From Feifania hominis (GTDB lineage Bacteria; Bacillota; Clostridia; Oscillospirales; Feifaniaceae): a stretch of 64,000 bases of DNA. Below the pieces are notes generated by a model. The model worked only from the letters and a program-made list of their open reading frames with translations, had not been told where the DNA came from and searched no databases. The DNA lies in contig NZ_JACRSP010000001.1 in NCBI RefSeq assembly GCF_014384765.1, forward strand, positions 496,001 to 560,000, in the 5' to 3' direction. This document shows positions 17,343 through 24,946 of this stretch, piece after piece. A program made the position numbers and the translations under genes. Within the stretch, counting starts at the first letter, position 1. Each line of letters starts with the position of its first letter.

Positions 17343-17370
17343 CATCGAGTTAGTTTAAACTAACTCGATG
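17343..17370. repeat. Perfect 28-base palindrome
   Basis: CATCGAGTTAGTTT and its exact reverse complement abut with no spacer, 15 bases before the small peptide gene. It lacks a T-run, so it is not an ordinary terminator. It could be an operator for a dimeric regulator or a leader RNA hairpin. Confidence 0.8.
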
Positions 17371-17385
17371 GAAAGTGGGTGTGCC

Positions 17386-17508
17386 ATGCTGGAAGCAGGT
17401 ATGAAATCGTTTTTGTGTGGAGCAGCGGCGTTGCTATTCGTGGCCGCAATTCTTGCGCTTTGCTGCGTTGTAAAAGCCCTGATAAAAAAGTGGATTCGGG
17501 GGAAATAG
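17386..17508 (+). CDS. Putative 40-residue single-pass membrane peptide
   Basis: An open frame of 40 codons encodes a short N terminus (MLEAGMKSF), one hydrophobic helix (LCGAAALLFVAAILALCCVV) and a basic tail (KALIKKWIRGK), the topology of a positive-inside membrane peptide. It has an upstream promoter and ends at a strong terminator whose stem starts right after the stop codon, which supports a real small transcription unit. The ribosome site (GTGGGTG) is weak; the second Met at codon 6 is an alternative start. No family was recognised. Confidence 0.45.
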   Translation: MLEAGMKSFLCGAAALLFVAAILALCCVVKALIKKWIRGK

Positions 17509-17541
17509 AGTGGGCCGGGCAAAGGCCCGGCCCACTTTTAT
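17509..17541. terminator. Bidirectional terminator between the small peptide gene and the hdeD-like gene
   Basis: A 12-bp perfect GC-rich stem (AGTGGGCCGGGC and complement) with an AAAG loop and TTTTAT after it. It serves the two convergent genes. Confidence 0.88.
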
Positions 17542-17542
17542 C

Positions 17543-18079
17543 TCACTTACTCAATTTGGAAATGCGGGATGCAATCCAGAGATCTGACACCCCATCAAAC
17601 AGCAGTACCACGCCGAAAAAGACGGTCATGGCGACTGTGGCTCCAAAGGGATTTAAGACGATGAAAGCGCCGAGGCCGATCGTCAAGACGCCGATGACAA
17701 GCGCCGGCTGCCAACTGTCATATCCGACACGTTTGAGGGAAAAGGCCTGCTGACAGTCGGCGGCACCGTGGATGACGATGAACACACCGAGCACAATTTG
17801 AAACAGTGAGAGGAAAAAGCCGGGATTTACCAGCATCCATATGCCAAGACCCAGATAGAGAATGCCGGTGAACAGAGCACTCTGAAAAAAGGTTCGATCG
17901 GCGTTGGAGAAATAGCCGATGATGTCAACGGCACCGCTGACAACAAGCCCAACACCGAGCGCGATGCAGACGAATTTTACAGAACCGCTGGGAAAGATGA
18001 TCAAAACGAGTCCGAGCAGCACTGTGATGACGCCCTGCAGATAGCAGCTTTTTTTCAAAGAATCAAAAAAAGATTTCAT
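17543..18079 (-). CDS. HdeD/DUF308 family membrane protein
   Basis: 178 residues forming six hydrophobic segments in three helix pairs, with the family style of short glycine-rich repeats (GVITVLLGLVLIIFPSG, LGLGIWMLVNPGFFLSL, IGLGAFIVLNPFGATV). E. coli HdeD takes part in acid resistance, but most members have no tested role. The ATG has AGGAGG 9 bases upstream. It is a single-gene unit with its own promoter and a shared downstream terminator. Confidence 0.88.
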   Translation of the reverse strand: MKSFFDSLKKSCYLQGVITVLLGLVLIIFPSGSVKFVCIALGVGLVVSGAVDIIGYFSNADRTFFQSALFTGILYLGLGIWMLVNPGFFLSLFQIVLGVFIVIHGAADCQQAFSLKRVGYDSWQPALVIGVLTIGLGAFIVLNPFGATVAMTVFFGVVLLFDGVSDLWIASRISKLSK

Positions 18080-18122
18080 AACCGCGCCTCCTTTTTCGGC
18101 CGGTCCTTGCCGGCCTGTCTCT

Positions 18123-18151
18123 ATTATAGTAATACAGCCGCTTCTTTACAA
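18123..18151 (-). promoter_or_regulatory. Sigma-A promoter of the hdeD-like gene
   Basis: On the minus strand TTGTAA and TATAAT are 17 bases apart, about 45 bases before the start codon. Confidence 0.75.
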
Positions 18152-18174
18152 GCCAAAACGGGCACTCGGTCAAC

Positions 18175-18204
18175 TTTACTTTTGCAGATACACTGTGTTA
18201 GAAT
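18175..18204 (+). promoter_or_regulatory. Predicted promoter of tgt
   Basis: TTTACT and TAGAAT with an 18-base spacer, ending 35 bases before the tgt start codon. Confidence 0.5.
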
Positions 18205-18239
18205 AACCCATATGCTTGTTCACATACGGGAGGATTGCC

Positions 18240-19370
18240 ATGTTCACACTGCTGAAAACCGAGGGCCGCGCCCGGCGCGGCCGTTTTGAGACCGTACACG
18301 GCTCGGTGGAGACGCCGGTCTTTATGAATGTTGGAACAGCCGCCGCCATCAAAGGCGGTGTTTCCACGCTCGATTTGAAAAATCTCAAGTGCCAGATTGA
18401 ACTTTCAAACACCTACCATTTGCACATCAGACCCGGGGATGAGATTGTGCGTGAACTCGGCGGCATCCACCGCTTTTTTAACTGGGACCGGCCCGTGCTG
18501 ACCGACAGCGGCGGCTTTCAGGTCTTTTCTCTTGCGCAGCTGCGCGACATCTCTGAGCAGGGGGTGGTATTTCAATCCCACGTGGACGGCAGACGCATCT
18601 TTATGGGGCCCAGGGAGAGCATGCGCATCCAGTCCAATCTCGCCTCGACCATTGCAATGGCCTTTGATGAGTGCATTGAGAATCCATCCCCTTACGACTA
18701 TGTCAAACGCTCGGTGGAGCGCACGCTGAGGTGGCTCCACATCTGCAAAGATGAAATGGAAAGGCTAAATGCTTTACACGATACGATCAACCCTCGGCAG
18801 ATGCTTTTCGGCATCAATCAGGGGGGAACTTACGACGATCTCCGCCTGTGGCACATGGAGGAAATAGCAAAGCTGGACCTTGACGGCTACGCGATCGGCG
18901 GTCTTGCCGTCGGCGAGGAGGCGGAAGTCATGTACCATATCATTGACGTGGTCGAGCCTGCCATGCCGCGTGACAGGCCACGGTATCTGATGGGGGTGGG
19001 AACCCCCTGCAACATTTTGGAAGCCGTTTCGCGCGGCGTCGACTTTTTCGACTGTGTGATGCCGAGCCGAAACGCGCGCCATGGTCATCTCTTCACCTGG
19101 CAGGGCATCATCAATCTGCAGAACAACAAGTATGAACGCGACGGGCGGCCCATTGATGAGAGCTGCGACTGCGAAGTATGCCGCAATTATTCGCGCGCCT
19201 ACATCCGCCATCTGCTGCGGGCGAAAGAAATGCTCGGTATGCGCCTTGCGGTCATGCACAATCTCTACTTCTACAACACTCTGACCGAACGCATCCGCGC
19301 AGCGCTCGACGAGGGGTGCTTTGCGCAGTTCAAACAGCACTATATGGACATTTTGGGCCGGCGTATCTGA
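18240..19370 (+). CDS. tgt: tRNA-guanine transglycosylase
   Basis: Exchanges guanine-34 for preQ1 in GUN-anticodon tRNAs. The 376-residue protein contains VETPVFMNVGTAAAIKGG near the N terminus, the active-site region DSGGFQVFSLAQLR (about 90), the nucleophile segment FDCVMPSRNARHG (about 262), and the zinc site CDCEVCRNYSRAYIRHLL with a downstream His. GGGAGG lies 6 bases before the ATG; an upstream in-frame TTG is less likely. Functionally linked to queA, about 1 kb upstream. Confidence 0.97.
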   Translation: MFTLLKTEGRARRGRFETVHGSVETPVFMNVGTAAAIKGGVSTLDLKNLKCQIELSNTYHLHIRPGDEIVRELGGIHRFFNWDRPVLTDSGGFQVFSLAQLRDISEQGVVFQSHVDGRRIFMGPRESMRIQSNLASTIAMAFDECIENPSPYDYVKRSVERTLRWLHICKDEMERLNALHDTINPRQMLFGINQGGTYDDLRLWHMEEIAKLDLDGYAIGGLAVGEEAEVMYHIIDVVEPAMPRDRPRYLMGVGTPCNILEAVSRGVDFFDCVMPSRNARHGHLFTWQGIINLQNNKYERDGRPIDESCDCEVCRNYSRAYIRHLLRAKEMLGMRLAVMHNLYFYNTLTERIRAALDEGCFAQFKQHYMDILGRRI

Positions 19371-19381
19371 GACAAATGGAC

Positions 19382-19410
19382 TTTACTTTCCGCCTTTTCT
19401 ATGATAGATT
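19382..19410 (+). promoter_or_regulatory. Predicted promoter of the yerC-methyltransferase-hslO unit
   Basis: TTTACT and TAGATT with a 17-base spacer, shortly before the ribosome site of the yerC-like gene. Confidence 0.45.
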
Positions 19411-19428
19411 TTAAGAGAGGTGAACGCT

Positions 19429-19731
19429 GTGAATGACAAGAGACGAAATGAGAACACCGACTATCTGTTTCAGATTATCCTGTCGCTGAAAGACCTCGAC
19501 GAGTGCTACCAGTTCTTTGACGATCTTTGCACCATTTCCGAGCTCAAGGACATGTCGCAGCGCATTCAGGTTGCCCGGATGCTCGACGAAAAAAAGGTGT
19601 ACAGCGAAATTGTGTCCGTCACCGGCGCCAGTACAGCGACCATCAGCCGCGTCAACCGGTGTCTGCTCTATGGCAGCGACGGCTACCGCATGGCGCTCGA
19701 CCGCATGAAAGAGCTCTCAAATGAGAAGTGA
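19429..19731 (+). CDS. YerC/YecD family TrpR-like regulator
   Basis: A 100-residue all-helical protein of the TrpR superfamily: DYLFQIILSLKDLDECYQFF, SELKDMSQRIQVARMLDEKK and the helix-turn-helix SEIVSVTGASTATISRVNRCL. Family members are small dimeric DNA-binding proteins with poorly known targets. A GTG at this position has GAGAGGTGA about 6 bases upstream; an earlier in-frame GTG sits within that ribosome site and is less likely. It overlaps the methyltransferase gene by 11 bases. Confidence 0.88.
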   Translation: MNDKRRNENTDYLFQIILSLKDLDECYQFFDDLCTISELKDMSQRIQVARMLDEKKVYSEIVSVTGASTATISRVNRCLLYGSDGYRMALDRMKELSNEK

Positions 19732-20485
19732 TTATATCCGGCTGCCAGCCTACTATGACCATCTCATCGGCGAGGTGGACTATGGGGCTCTTGCCGAATA
19801 CCTGATGAATATTCTACAGCGTTTTGGCTGTCGGCCGCAGATTCTGCTCGATCTCTGCTGCGGTACCGGCAGCCTTTTGTCCCAGTTGGCCGGGCGGGGA
19901 ATGGAGCTCATTGGCGTTGACGCGTCACCGGAAATGCTCGATTTGGCGGCTGGTAAATTTGAAGCGCTGCCCCTTGAGCAGCGCCCGCTTTTGCTCTGTC
20001 AGGATATGAGGGAGCTCGACCTCTACGGAACCATTGACGCCGCGTTCTGTACGCTCGATTCCGTCAATTCTCTGCGCAGGCCGGGCGATGTGATCGCCGC
20101 GTTTTCGCGGGTATCGCTCTTTTTGAATCCTGGCGGCATCTTCGTCTTCGATGTGAATTCTCCCTACAAGTTCCGGGAGATTCTTGCAAACAACGTCTTC
20201 GTCTACGATACGGACGAGGTCTACTGTATCTGGCAAAACGAGTTTCACGAAAAGAGCGGCCTGTGCCGCTTTCTCATGACCTATTTCACACAAAACGGGG
20301 CACACTATGAGCGCAGCGATGAGATCATCACCGAGCGCGTCTACTCGCGGCGGCAGCTCGAGGGATACCTGAGGAAAGCCGGGCTGCAGGTGCTTGCCGT
20401 CTACGGCGATCAAAGTGATGCGCAGCCGGGGCCACAGGAGCAGCGGCTCTACTTTGTGGCCAGAAAGGAAGAGCAGCGTGACTGA
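19721..20485 (+). CDS. Class I SAM-dependent methyltransferase
   Basis: 254 residues with a Rossmann methyltransferase core: ILLDLCCGTGSLLSQLAG (motif I, about 40-57), IGVDASPEMLDLA (motif II) and DAAFCTLDSVNSL (motif IV region). The C-terminal part has a beta-rich insertion (QNEFHEKSGLCRFLMTYFT) seen in a family often placed beside yerC or hslO in Clostridia. The substrate cannot be told from sequence. It overlaps yerC by 11 bases and hslO by 8 bases, so the three are co-translated. Confidence 0.85.
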   Translation: MRSDYIRLPAYYDHLIGEVDYGALAEYLMNILQRFGCRPQILLDLCCGTGSLLSQLAGRGMELIGVDASPEMLDLAAGKFEALPLEQRPLLLCQDMRELDLYGTIDAAFCTLDSVNSLRRPGDVIAAFSRVSLFLNPGGIFVFDVNSPYKFREILANNVFVYDTDEVYCIWQNEFHEKSGLCRFLMTYFTQNGAHYERSDEIITERVYSRRQLEGYLRKAGLQVLAVYGDQSDAQPGPQEQRLYFVARKEEQRD

Positions 20486-21353
20486 CAACTTTGTAAAAAT
20501 CATCACCGGCGACGGTTTTGTACGGGGCTTTGCTCTCAATTCCACCGAGATTGTCGAGCGGGCGCGGCAGATTCACTCAACCGCTCCCGTCGTGACGGCG
20601 GCGCTCGGGCGCACGCTCACGGCAACCAGTATGATGGGAACCATGCTCAAGGACGAAAACTGTGCCATTACGGTGCAGATCAAAGGCGATGGACCCATTG
20701 GCAGCATTCTCTGCGTGTCGGATTTCAGCGGCAATGTGCGCGGCTATGCTGCAAATCCACTGGTTGATCTCCCGCTCAACGGTCTGGGAAAGCTCGACGT
20801 CGCGGGCGGTGTCGGCCGCAGTGGCTTTCTCAACATCATCAAAGATCTCGGGCTCAGGGAGCCCTATGTGGGCCAGGTTCCCATTGTTTCGGGGGAGATT
20901 GCCGAGGACATTACCCACTACTTCGCCGTCAGCGAGCAGGTGCCGACCGTGACGGCTCTCGGCGTGCTGGTTGACCGTGACTACAGCGTCAAGGCAGCGG
21001 GCGGATACATTCTTCAGCTGATGCCAAATGCCGATGAGTCGGCCATAGAAAAGCTCGAGCGCGCCGTGGCCAAGGTAAAGCCCGTCTCAACGCTGATTGA
21101 CGAGGGAAAAACGCCTGCTGAAATCCTCAGGGCACTTCTCTGTGAATTTGATGTGGAAATCCTGGAGCAGTCCTACAAGGAGTACCGCTGCAACTGCAGC
21201 CGGGAGCGCATTGAGCGGGCTCTGATCTCCCTCGGCAGAGAGGAGCTTTTGAAGCTTGCGCAGGAGCAGCAGAGCATTGAGGTCAGCTGCCAGTTCTGCG
21301 AGCGCAAATACCAGGTTCCGGCCGACGAACTGCGCCATTTTGCGGGCCTTTGA
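20478..21353 (+). CDS. hslO: Redox-regulated chaperone Hsp33
   Basis: A 291-residue protein with the Hsp33 N-terminal domain (STAPVVTAALGRTLTATSMM, about 40; VGRSGFLNIIKDLGL, about 118) and the C-terminal zinc switch with CNCSRERIE and CQFCERKY, four Cys in the CxC-CxxC arrangement. Oxidation releases zinc and activates holdase activity. The GTG start lies 14 bases after AGGAAG-type ribosome-site sequence and overlaps the preceding methyltransferase gene by 8 bases. Confidence 0.95.
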   Translation: MTDNFVKIITGDGFVRGFALNSTEIVERARQIHSTAPVVTAALGRTLTATSMMGTMLKDENCAITVQIKGDGPIGSILCVSDFSGNVRGYAANPLVDLPLNGLGKLDVAGGVGRSGFLNIIKDLGLREPYVGQVPIVSGEIAEDITHYFAVSEQVPTVTALGVLVDRDYSVKAAGGYILQLMPNADESAIEKLERAVAKVKPVSTLIDEGKTPAEILRALLCEFDVEILEQSYKEYRCNCSRERIERALISLGREELLKLAQEQQSIEVSCQFCERKYQVPADELRHFAGL

Positions 21354-21390
21354 GTGGCTGAGTTGTGCGCAAAAAAAGTAAAATTTGGTC

Positions 21391-21419
21391 TTGACAGGGT
21401 AGGGGCGATCGAGTATAAT
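21391..21419 (+). promoter_or_regulatory. Strong promoter of the tRNA cluster
   Basis: TTGACA, a 17-base spacer and TATAAT: a perfect consensus promoter 40 bases before the first tRNA, as expected for stable RNA. Confidence 0.9.
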
Positions 21420-21458
21420 AAACTTCGCCGCTTGTGATTACGGCGGCTGCGGGAACAT

Positions 21459-21534
21459 GGGAGCATAGCTCAGCTGGGAGAGCACCTGCCTTACAAGCAG
21501 GGGGTCACAGGTTCGAGCCCTGTTGTTCCCACCA
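21459..21534 (+). tRNA. tRNA-Val (TAC)
   Basis: The 7-bp acceptor stem GGGAGCA/TGTTCCC closes a full cloverleaf. The anticodon loop CTTACAA gives TAC, GGTTCGAGCC forms the T arm, and the 3' CCA is encoded. Confidence 0.96.
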
Positions 21535-21541
21535 TGAAAAT

Positions 21542-21618
21542 GGCCGAGTAGTTCAGCTGGTTAGAACGCTAGCCTGTCACGCTAGAGGTCGTGGGTTCGA
21601 GCCCCATCTCGGTCGCCA
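21542..21618 (+). tRNA. tRNA-Asp (GTC)
   Basis: Acceptor GGCCGAG/CTCGGTC, anticodon loop CTGTCAC with GTC, T arm GGGTTCGAGCCC, discriminator G and encoded CCA; 77 bases. Confidence 0.96.
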
Positions 21619-21657
21619 ACTGATCTTTCCCATGGAACACTGTGGGCGGGATCATTT

Positions 21658-21733
21658 GCCTCTGTAGCTCAGTTGGTAGAGCAGGGGACTGAAAATCCCC
21701 GTGTCGGTGGTTCGATTCCGCCCGGAGGCACCA
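21658..21733 (+). tRNA. tRNA-Phe (GAA)
   Basis: Acceptor starting GCCTCTG and ending CGGAGGC, anticodon loop CTGAAAA with GAA, T arm GGTTCGATTCC and encoded ACCA. Confidence 0.96.
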
Positions 21734-21736
21734 TTT

Positions 21737-21812
21737 GCGGATGTAGCTCATCTGGTAGAGCGCAACCTTGCCAAGGTTGAGGTAGCGAGTTCGAGCCTCG
21801 TCATCCGCTCCA
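21737..21812 (+). tRNA. tRNA-Gly (GCC)
   Basis: Acceptor GCGGATG/CATCCGC, anticodon loop TTGCCAA with GCC, T arm GAGTTCGAGCCTC and encoded CCA. It follows tRNA-Phe after only 3 bases. Confidence 0.96.
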
Positions 21813-21817
21813 AAAAT

Positions 21818-21847
21818 GTGCGGCGGCAGGATTAAATCCTGCCGCAC
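21818..21847 (+). other. Hairpin between tRNA-Gly and tRNA-Cys
   Basis: GGCAGGAT and ATCCTGCC pair across a 3-base loop, extended by GTGC/GCAC with a bulge. No T-run follows, so it is more likely an RNA processing structure in the tRNA precursor than a terminator. Confidence 0.55.
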
Positions 21848-21867
21848 GCGCATAACATGAATCATAC

Positions 21868-21941
<74 letters not shown>

Positions 21942-21942
21942 A

Positions 21943-21973
21943 AAAAGCCCCCGACTCGAGTCGGGGGCTTTTT
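21943..21973. terminator. Bidirectional terminator between the tRNA cluster and feoB
   Basis: GCCCCCGACTC with an exact abutting complement forms a 22-base palindrome flanked by A-rich and T-rich runs, so it can end transcription on both strands. Confidence 0.9.
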
Positions 21974-21986
21974 CTGTGTCACATAT

Positions 21987-24137
21987 TCAGGCGAGCCCGA
22001 GCATTCTTACGATGGCAGTGAAGCAGACACAGACGACAAAGCCAATCACAGTCGGCACGGCAAAGGATACAGCGGTCCACTTGAGACTTTGCGTCTCCTT
22101 TTTGATGGTCAGGCAGGTGGTCGAGCAGGGCCAATGCATCAGGGAAAAGAGGATCGTTGACGCAGCAGTAGCCCAGGTCCAGCCGTTTGCGACAAAGAGC
22201 GCCTTAAGCTCCGTAAGATTGCCCATATCAATCAAGCTACCGGTCGCCATATAGGCCATGATGACGATGGGAATAACGATCTCATTGGCCGGGAAGCCGA
22301 GAATAAAGGCCAGCAAAATGACTCCGTCGAGCCCCATCAGCTGCGCGATCGGATTGAGAAAACGCGCACAGTGTGCGAGCAGTGTGGCGTCACCCACCAC
22401 GACATTGGCGAGCAGCCAGATAATCAGTCCCGCAGGCGCTGCCACCGTGACCGCACGCCCCAGAACAAAGAGCGTCCGATCAAAGATGGAGCGCACAATC
22501 GTCTTGCCGATTTGTGGCTTTCGGTAGGGAGGCAGTTCCAGCGTGAAAGAGGAGGGAACCCCTTTGAGGATGGTCTTTGAGAGCAGACGGGACACAAGAA
22601 AGGTCATTGCGACGCCGAGTACAATGACGGCGGTCAGAAACAGAGCTGAGAGCAGCGAGTCAAAGGGGGAGATCACCGAGCCGATAAAGAACATGGTGAT
22701 GATAGAAATCAATGTGGGAAAGCGGCCGTTGCAGGGGACAAAGTTGTTGGTGATGATAGCGATCAGCCGCTCGCGAGGGCTGTCGATGATGCGGCAGCCC
22801 ACAATCCCCGCAGCATTGCAGCCAAAGCCCATACACATAGTCAGCGCCTGTTTGCCACATGCGCAGGCCTTTTTGAAGTGATGGTCCAGATTGAACGCGA
22901 CGCGGGGCAGATAGCCGAGATCCTCAAGCAGAGTAAAAAGAGGGAAGAAAATGGCCATCGGCGGCAGCATGACTGCGACAACCCAGGCGAGTGTGCGATA
23001 GATGCCCTGAACGAGGATGCCGGATAGCCATGCCGGCGCGCTGAGCCAGTTGAAAAAATCCATGAAGCGGTCCTCTACCCAGAAGAGCGCCGTGGAGAGC
23101 AGCTGTGAGGGGTAGTTCGCTCCGGTGATGGTAAGCCAGAACACAAGACCCAGAAGAAGCAGCATCACCGGCACACCGGTCTTGCGCGAGGTGAGCAGCT
23201 TGTCGATTCGACGATCGCGCATCTGATAATCCGCGCGCTCGTATCGGATGACGCCGCCGCAGATATCCTCGGCGGCAAGCACCAGTCCCGAGACAATGCG
23301 GTCGGTGATCCGCTCCCCCTTGATGCCGGCGCGGGCAAGATCTTCGCGTGCGCTGGCAAGTGCCTGCTGAAGCTCCTCGTCGGCGTTGATGTCAAAGCCG
23401 ATGTAATCTCCCAGGGAGTGCAGCAGAGTGCGATCTCCCTCGAGCAGTCGCAGGGAGATGAAGCGTGTGCTGATGGGTTTTGTCATCTTGGCACGCAGCA
23501 CGGCCTCGAGCTCTTCGACCGCCTGCTCGATGGCGGGGGCATAACAGACTCGATAGGGGCTCTCGTGTATGGTCTGTCGGGTCACAAGATTGAGCAGATC
23601 AAGCAGCTCTTGGAGCCCCTTTCCGCTGCGCGCCGCCGCTCCCACAACAGGAACGCCGAGCTTCTTTTCCAGGGCTGTAAGATCAATGTGAATCTGTTTT
23701 TTCCTGGCTTCGTCCATGAGGTTGACACACACCACGACACGGTTTGTGATTTCAATGGTCTGAAGCACGAGGTTTAGGTTTCGCTCGAGGCAGGTCGCGT
23801 CACACACGACGACTACCGCATCGGCGTCGCCGAAGCAGATGAAGTCGCGCGCGACCTCCTCCTCGGCCGAGTGGGCCATGAGCGAATAGGTGCCCGGAAT
23901 GTCCACAAAGACATAATTTTGGCCTTTGTATGTACAGCTCCCCTGGGCATTGGTTACGGTTTTGCCCGGCCAGTTGCCGGTGTGCTGATTGAGCCCGGTC
24001 AGGGCATTGAAAACAGTGCTCTTGCCGACATTGGGGTTGCCGGCAAGAGCGATGACCTTATCCTGCGGCGTAGCGCGCTCAATGACGAGATTCTGCGCGG
24101 CCACGCTGCTTCCCGTTGAGGTGTTTGTCAGCCCCAT
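21987..24137 (-). CDS. feoB: Ferrous iron transporter FeoB
   Basis: A 716-residue GTPase-linked Fe(II) transporter. The cytoplasmic N-terminal G domain has GNPNVGKSTVFNALTG (about 33), the switch region HTGNWPGKTV, DIPGTYSL and a NLMD motif, followed by the helical GDI-like domain. From about residue 320 there are multiple membrane helices with two Gate domains, including GFGCNAAGIVGCRII and NNFVPCNGRFPTLI, where conserved Cys residues lie in the pathway. Downstream of feoA with 25 bases between them. A Met-rich or FeoC part is not seen. Confidence 0.97.
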   Translation of the reverse strand: MGLTNTSTGSSVAAQNLVIERATPQDKVIALAGNPNVGKSTVFNALTGLNQHTGNWPGKTVTNAQGSCTYKGQNYVFVDIPGTYSLMAHSAEEEVARDFICFGDADAVVVVCDATCLERNLNLVLQTIEITNRVVVCVNLMDEARKKQIHIDLTALEKKLGVPVVGAAARSGKGLQELLDLLNLVTRQTIHESPYRVCYAPAIEQAVEELEAVLRAKMTKPISTRFISLRLLEGDRTLLHSLGDYIGFDINADEELQQALASAREDLARAGIKGERITDRIVSGLVLAAEDICGGVIRYERADYQMRDRRIDKLLTSRKTGVPVMLLLLGLVFWLTITGANYPSQLLSTALFWVEDRFMDFFNWLSAPAWLSGILVQGIYRTLAWVVAVMLPPMAIFFPLFTLLEDLGYLPRVAFNLDHHFKKACACGKQALTMCMGFGCNAAGIVGCRIIDSPRERLIAIITNNFVPCNGRFPTLISIITMFFIGSVISPFDSLLSALFLTAVIVLGVAMTFLVSRLLSKTILKGVPSSFTLELPPYRKPQIGKTIVRSIFDRTLFVLGRAVTVAAPAGLIIWLLANVVVGDATLLAHCARFLNPIAQLMGLDGVILLAFILGFPANEIVIPIVIMAYMATGSLIDMGNLTELKALFVANGWTWATAASTILFSLMHWPCSTTCLTIKKETQSLKWTAVSFAVPTVIGFVVCVCFTAIVRMLGLA

Positions 24138-24162
24138 TGGTCAGTCACTCACTTTCTGTAGT

Positions 24163-24390
24163 TTATTGAACAAGGATGTTTCGAGAGTCTTCGCAGCGCA
24201 GCGCAATGACTGCTCCGCGGATGAGATAGGCGACAGGATCGCCGGACGGGCTCTTCTGCATGCACTGCACGTCAGTGCCCTCAATCAGGCCAATGTCCTG
24301 AAGACGGCGGCGCATACTGCCGGAGGAGAGAATGTCAATGACGCGGGCTCTCTGGCCCTCCTGCAATGTATTCAATGAGCAATAACTCAT
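24163..24390 (-). CDS. feoA: Ferrous iron transport accessory protein FeoA
   Basis: 75 residues with the SH3-like FeoA fold: LQEGQRARVIDILSSGSMRR, LQDIGLIEGTDVQCMQKSP and GDPVAYLIRGAVIALR. FeoA supports FeoB-dependent iron import, probably by contacting its cytoplasmic domain. AAGGAGA lies about 9 bases upstream of the ATG. Divergent from the DtxR-type regulator, with which it shares a roughly 100-base control region. Confidence 0.95.
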   Translation of the reverse strand: MSYCSLNTLQEGQRARVIDILSSGSMRRRLQDIGLIEGTDVQCMQKSPSGDPVAYLIRGAVIALRCEDSRNILVQ

Positions 24391-24460
24391 AGAAGAGGTC
24401 TCCTTTTCATACTGTTAGTCTGGGGAAACTTTGTTGCCCCGTACTACTATCATATTGAGA

Positions 24461-24476
24461 TGACCTGATTTGGTCA
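24461..24476. promoter_or_regulatory. Dyad in the feoA-dtxR intergenic region
   Basis: TGACC and GGTCA arms are separated by 6 bases. On the minus strand the dyad overlaps TGACCA, which lies 16 bases before TATGAT, a possible feoAB promoter; on the plus strand it lies just before the regulator's ribosome site. A metal-responsive operator is plausible but unproven. Confidence 0.45.
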
Positions 24477-24493
24477 CTGGAAGGAGTCCATCC

Positions 24494-24928
24494 ATGCCGC
24501 AGGATTATTACACACTGGAGGGATATCGGCGAAAAAACAACCGTCTCGTCACCGAATCCATGGAGGATTATCTGGAAATGATCTGCCGCTATTTTTTGCA
24601 GGAGGGTTATGTGCGCGTCAACACACTCGCAGAGCTGCTCAATGTCAAGCCCTCCTCCTCCTCCAAAATGGTGGGCATCCTCAAGCAGGCGGGACTGGTC
24701 AGCTTTGAACGTTACGGCGTAGTGCGCCCGACCGACGAGGGGCTTCGACTTGGCCGCTATCTGTTGCACCGCCATGATGTGCTGCACCGTTTTTTCTGCT
24801 GGCTCAACGGCACACAGGATGAGCTCGAGCAGGTCGAGCAAGTCGAGCACTATATGACGCCGCAGAGCGTACAAAACATCGAGCGCCTGCTTGGGGAATA
24901 TATCAGAGAAAAAAGCTCCCCGCCGTAA
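24494..24928 (+). CDS. DtxR/MntR family metal-dependent regulator
   Basis: 144 residues: a winged-helix N terminus (TESMEDYLEMICRYFLQEGY, then VNTLAELLNVKPSSSSKMVG) and a dimerisation and metal-binding helical region with LHRHDVLHRFFCWL, and QVEHYMTPQSVQNIERLL at the end. Length matches MntR-like members without the SH3 domain. Divergent orientation next to feoAB suggests control of iron uptake by ferrous iron; manganese cannot be excluded. ATG has AAGGAG 8 bases upstream. Confidence 0.9.
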   Translation: MPQDYYTLEGYRRKNNRLVTESMEDYLEMICRYFLQEGYVRVNTLAELLNVKPSSSSKMVGILKQAGLVSFERYGVVRPTDEGLRLGRYLLHRHDVLHRFFCWLNGTQDELEQVEQVEHYMTPQSVQNIERLLGEYIREKSSPP

Positions 24929-24944
24929 CAGCGAAGAGCTTTTT
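24911..24944. terminator. Bidirectional terminator after the DtxR-type regulator
   Basis: AAAAAGCTC and GAGCTTTTT form the stem around a GC-containing loop, overlapping the end of the regulator gene and preceding the end of the convergent membrane protein gene. Confidence 0.65.
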
Positions 24945-24946
24945 CA

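Noticed and set aside
17301..17370. CRISPR-like repeats
   Set aside because: The palindrome occurs once, with no repeat-spacer series and no cas genes in the window.
21947..21968. The palindrome after tRNA-Cys as an integration site
   Set aside because: It has A and T flanks on both strands and lies between convergent units, so it is a bidirectional terminator; no integrase or element borders the tRNA cluster.
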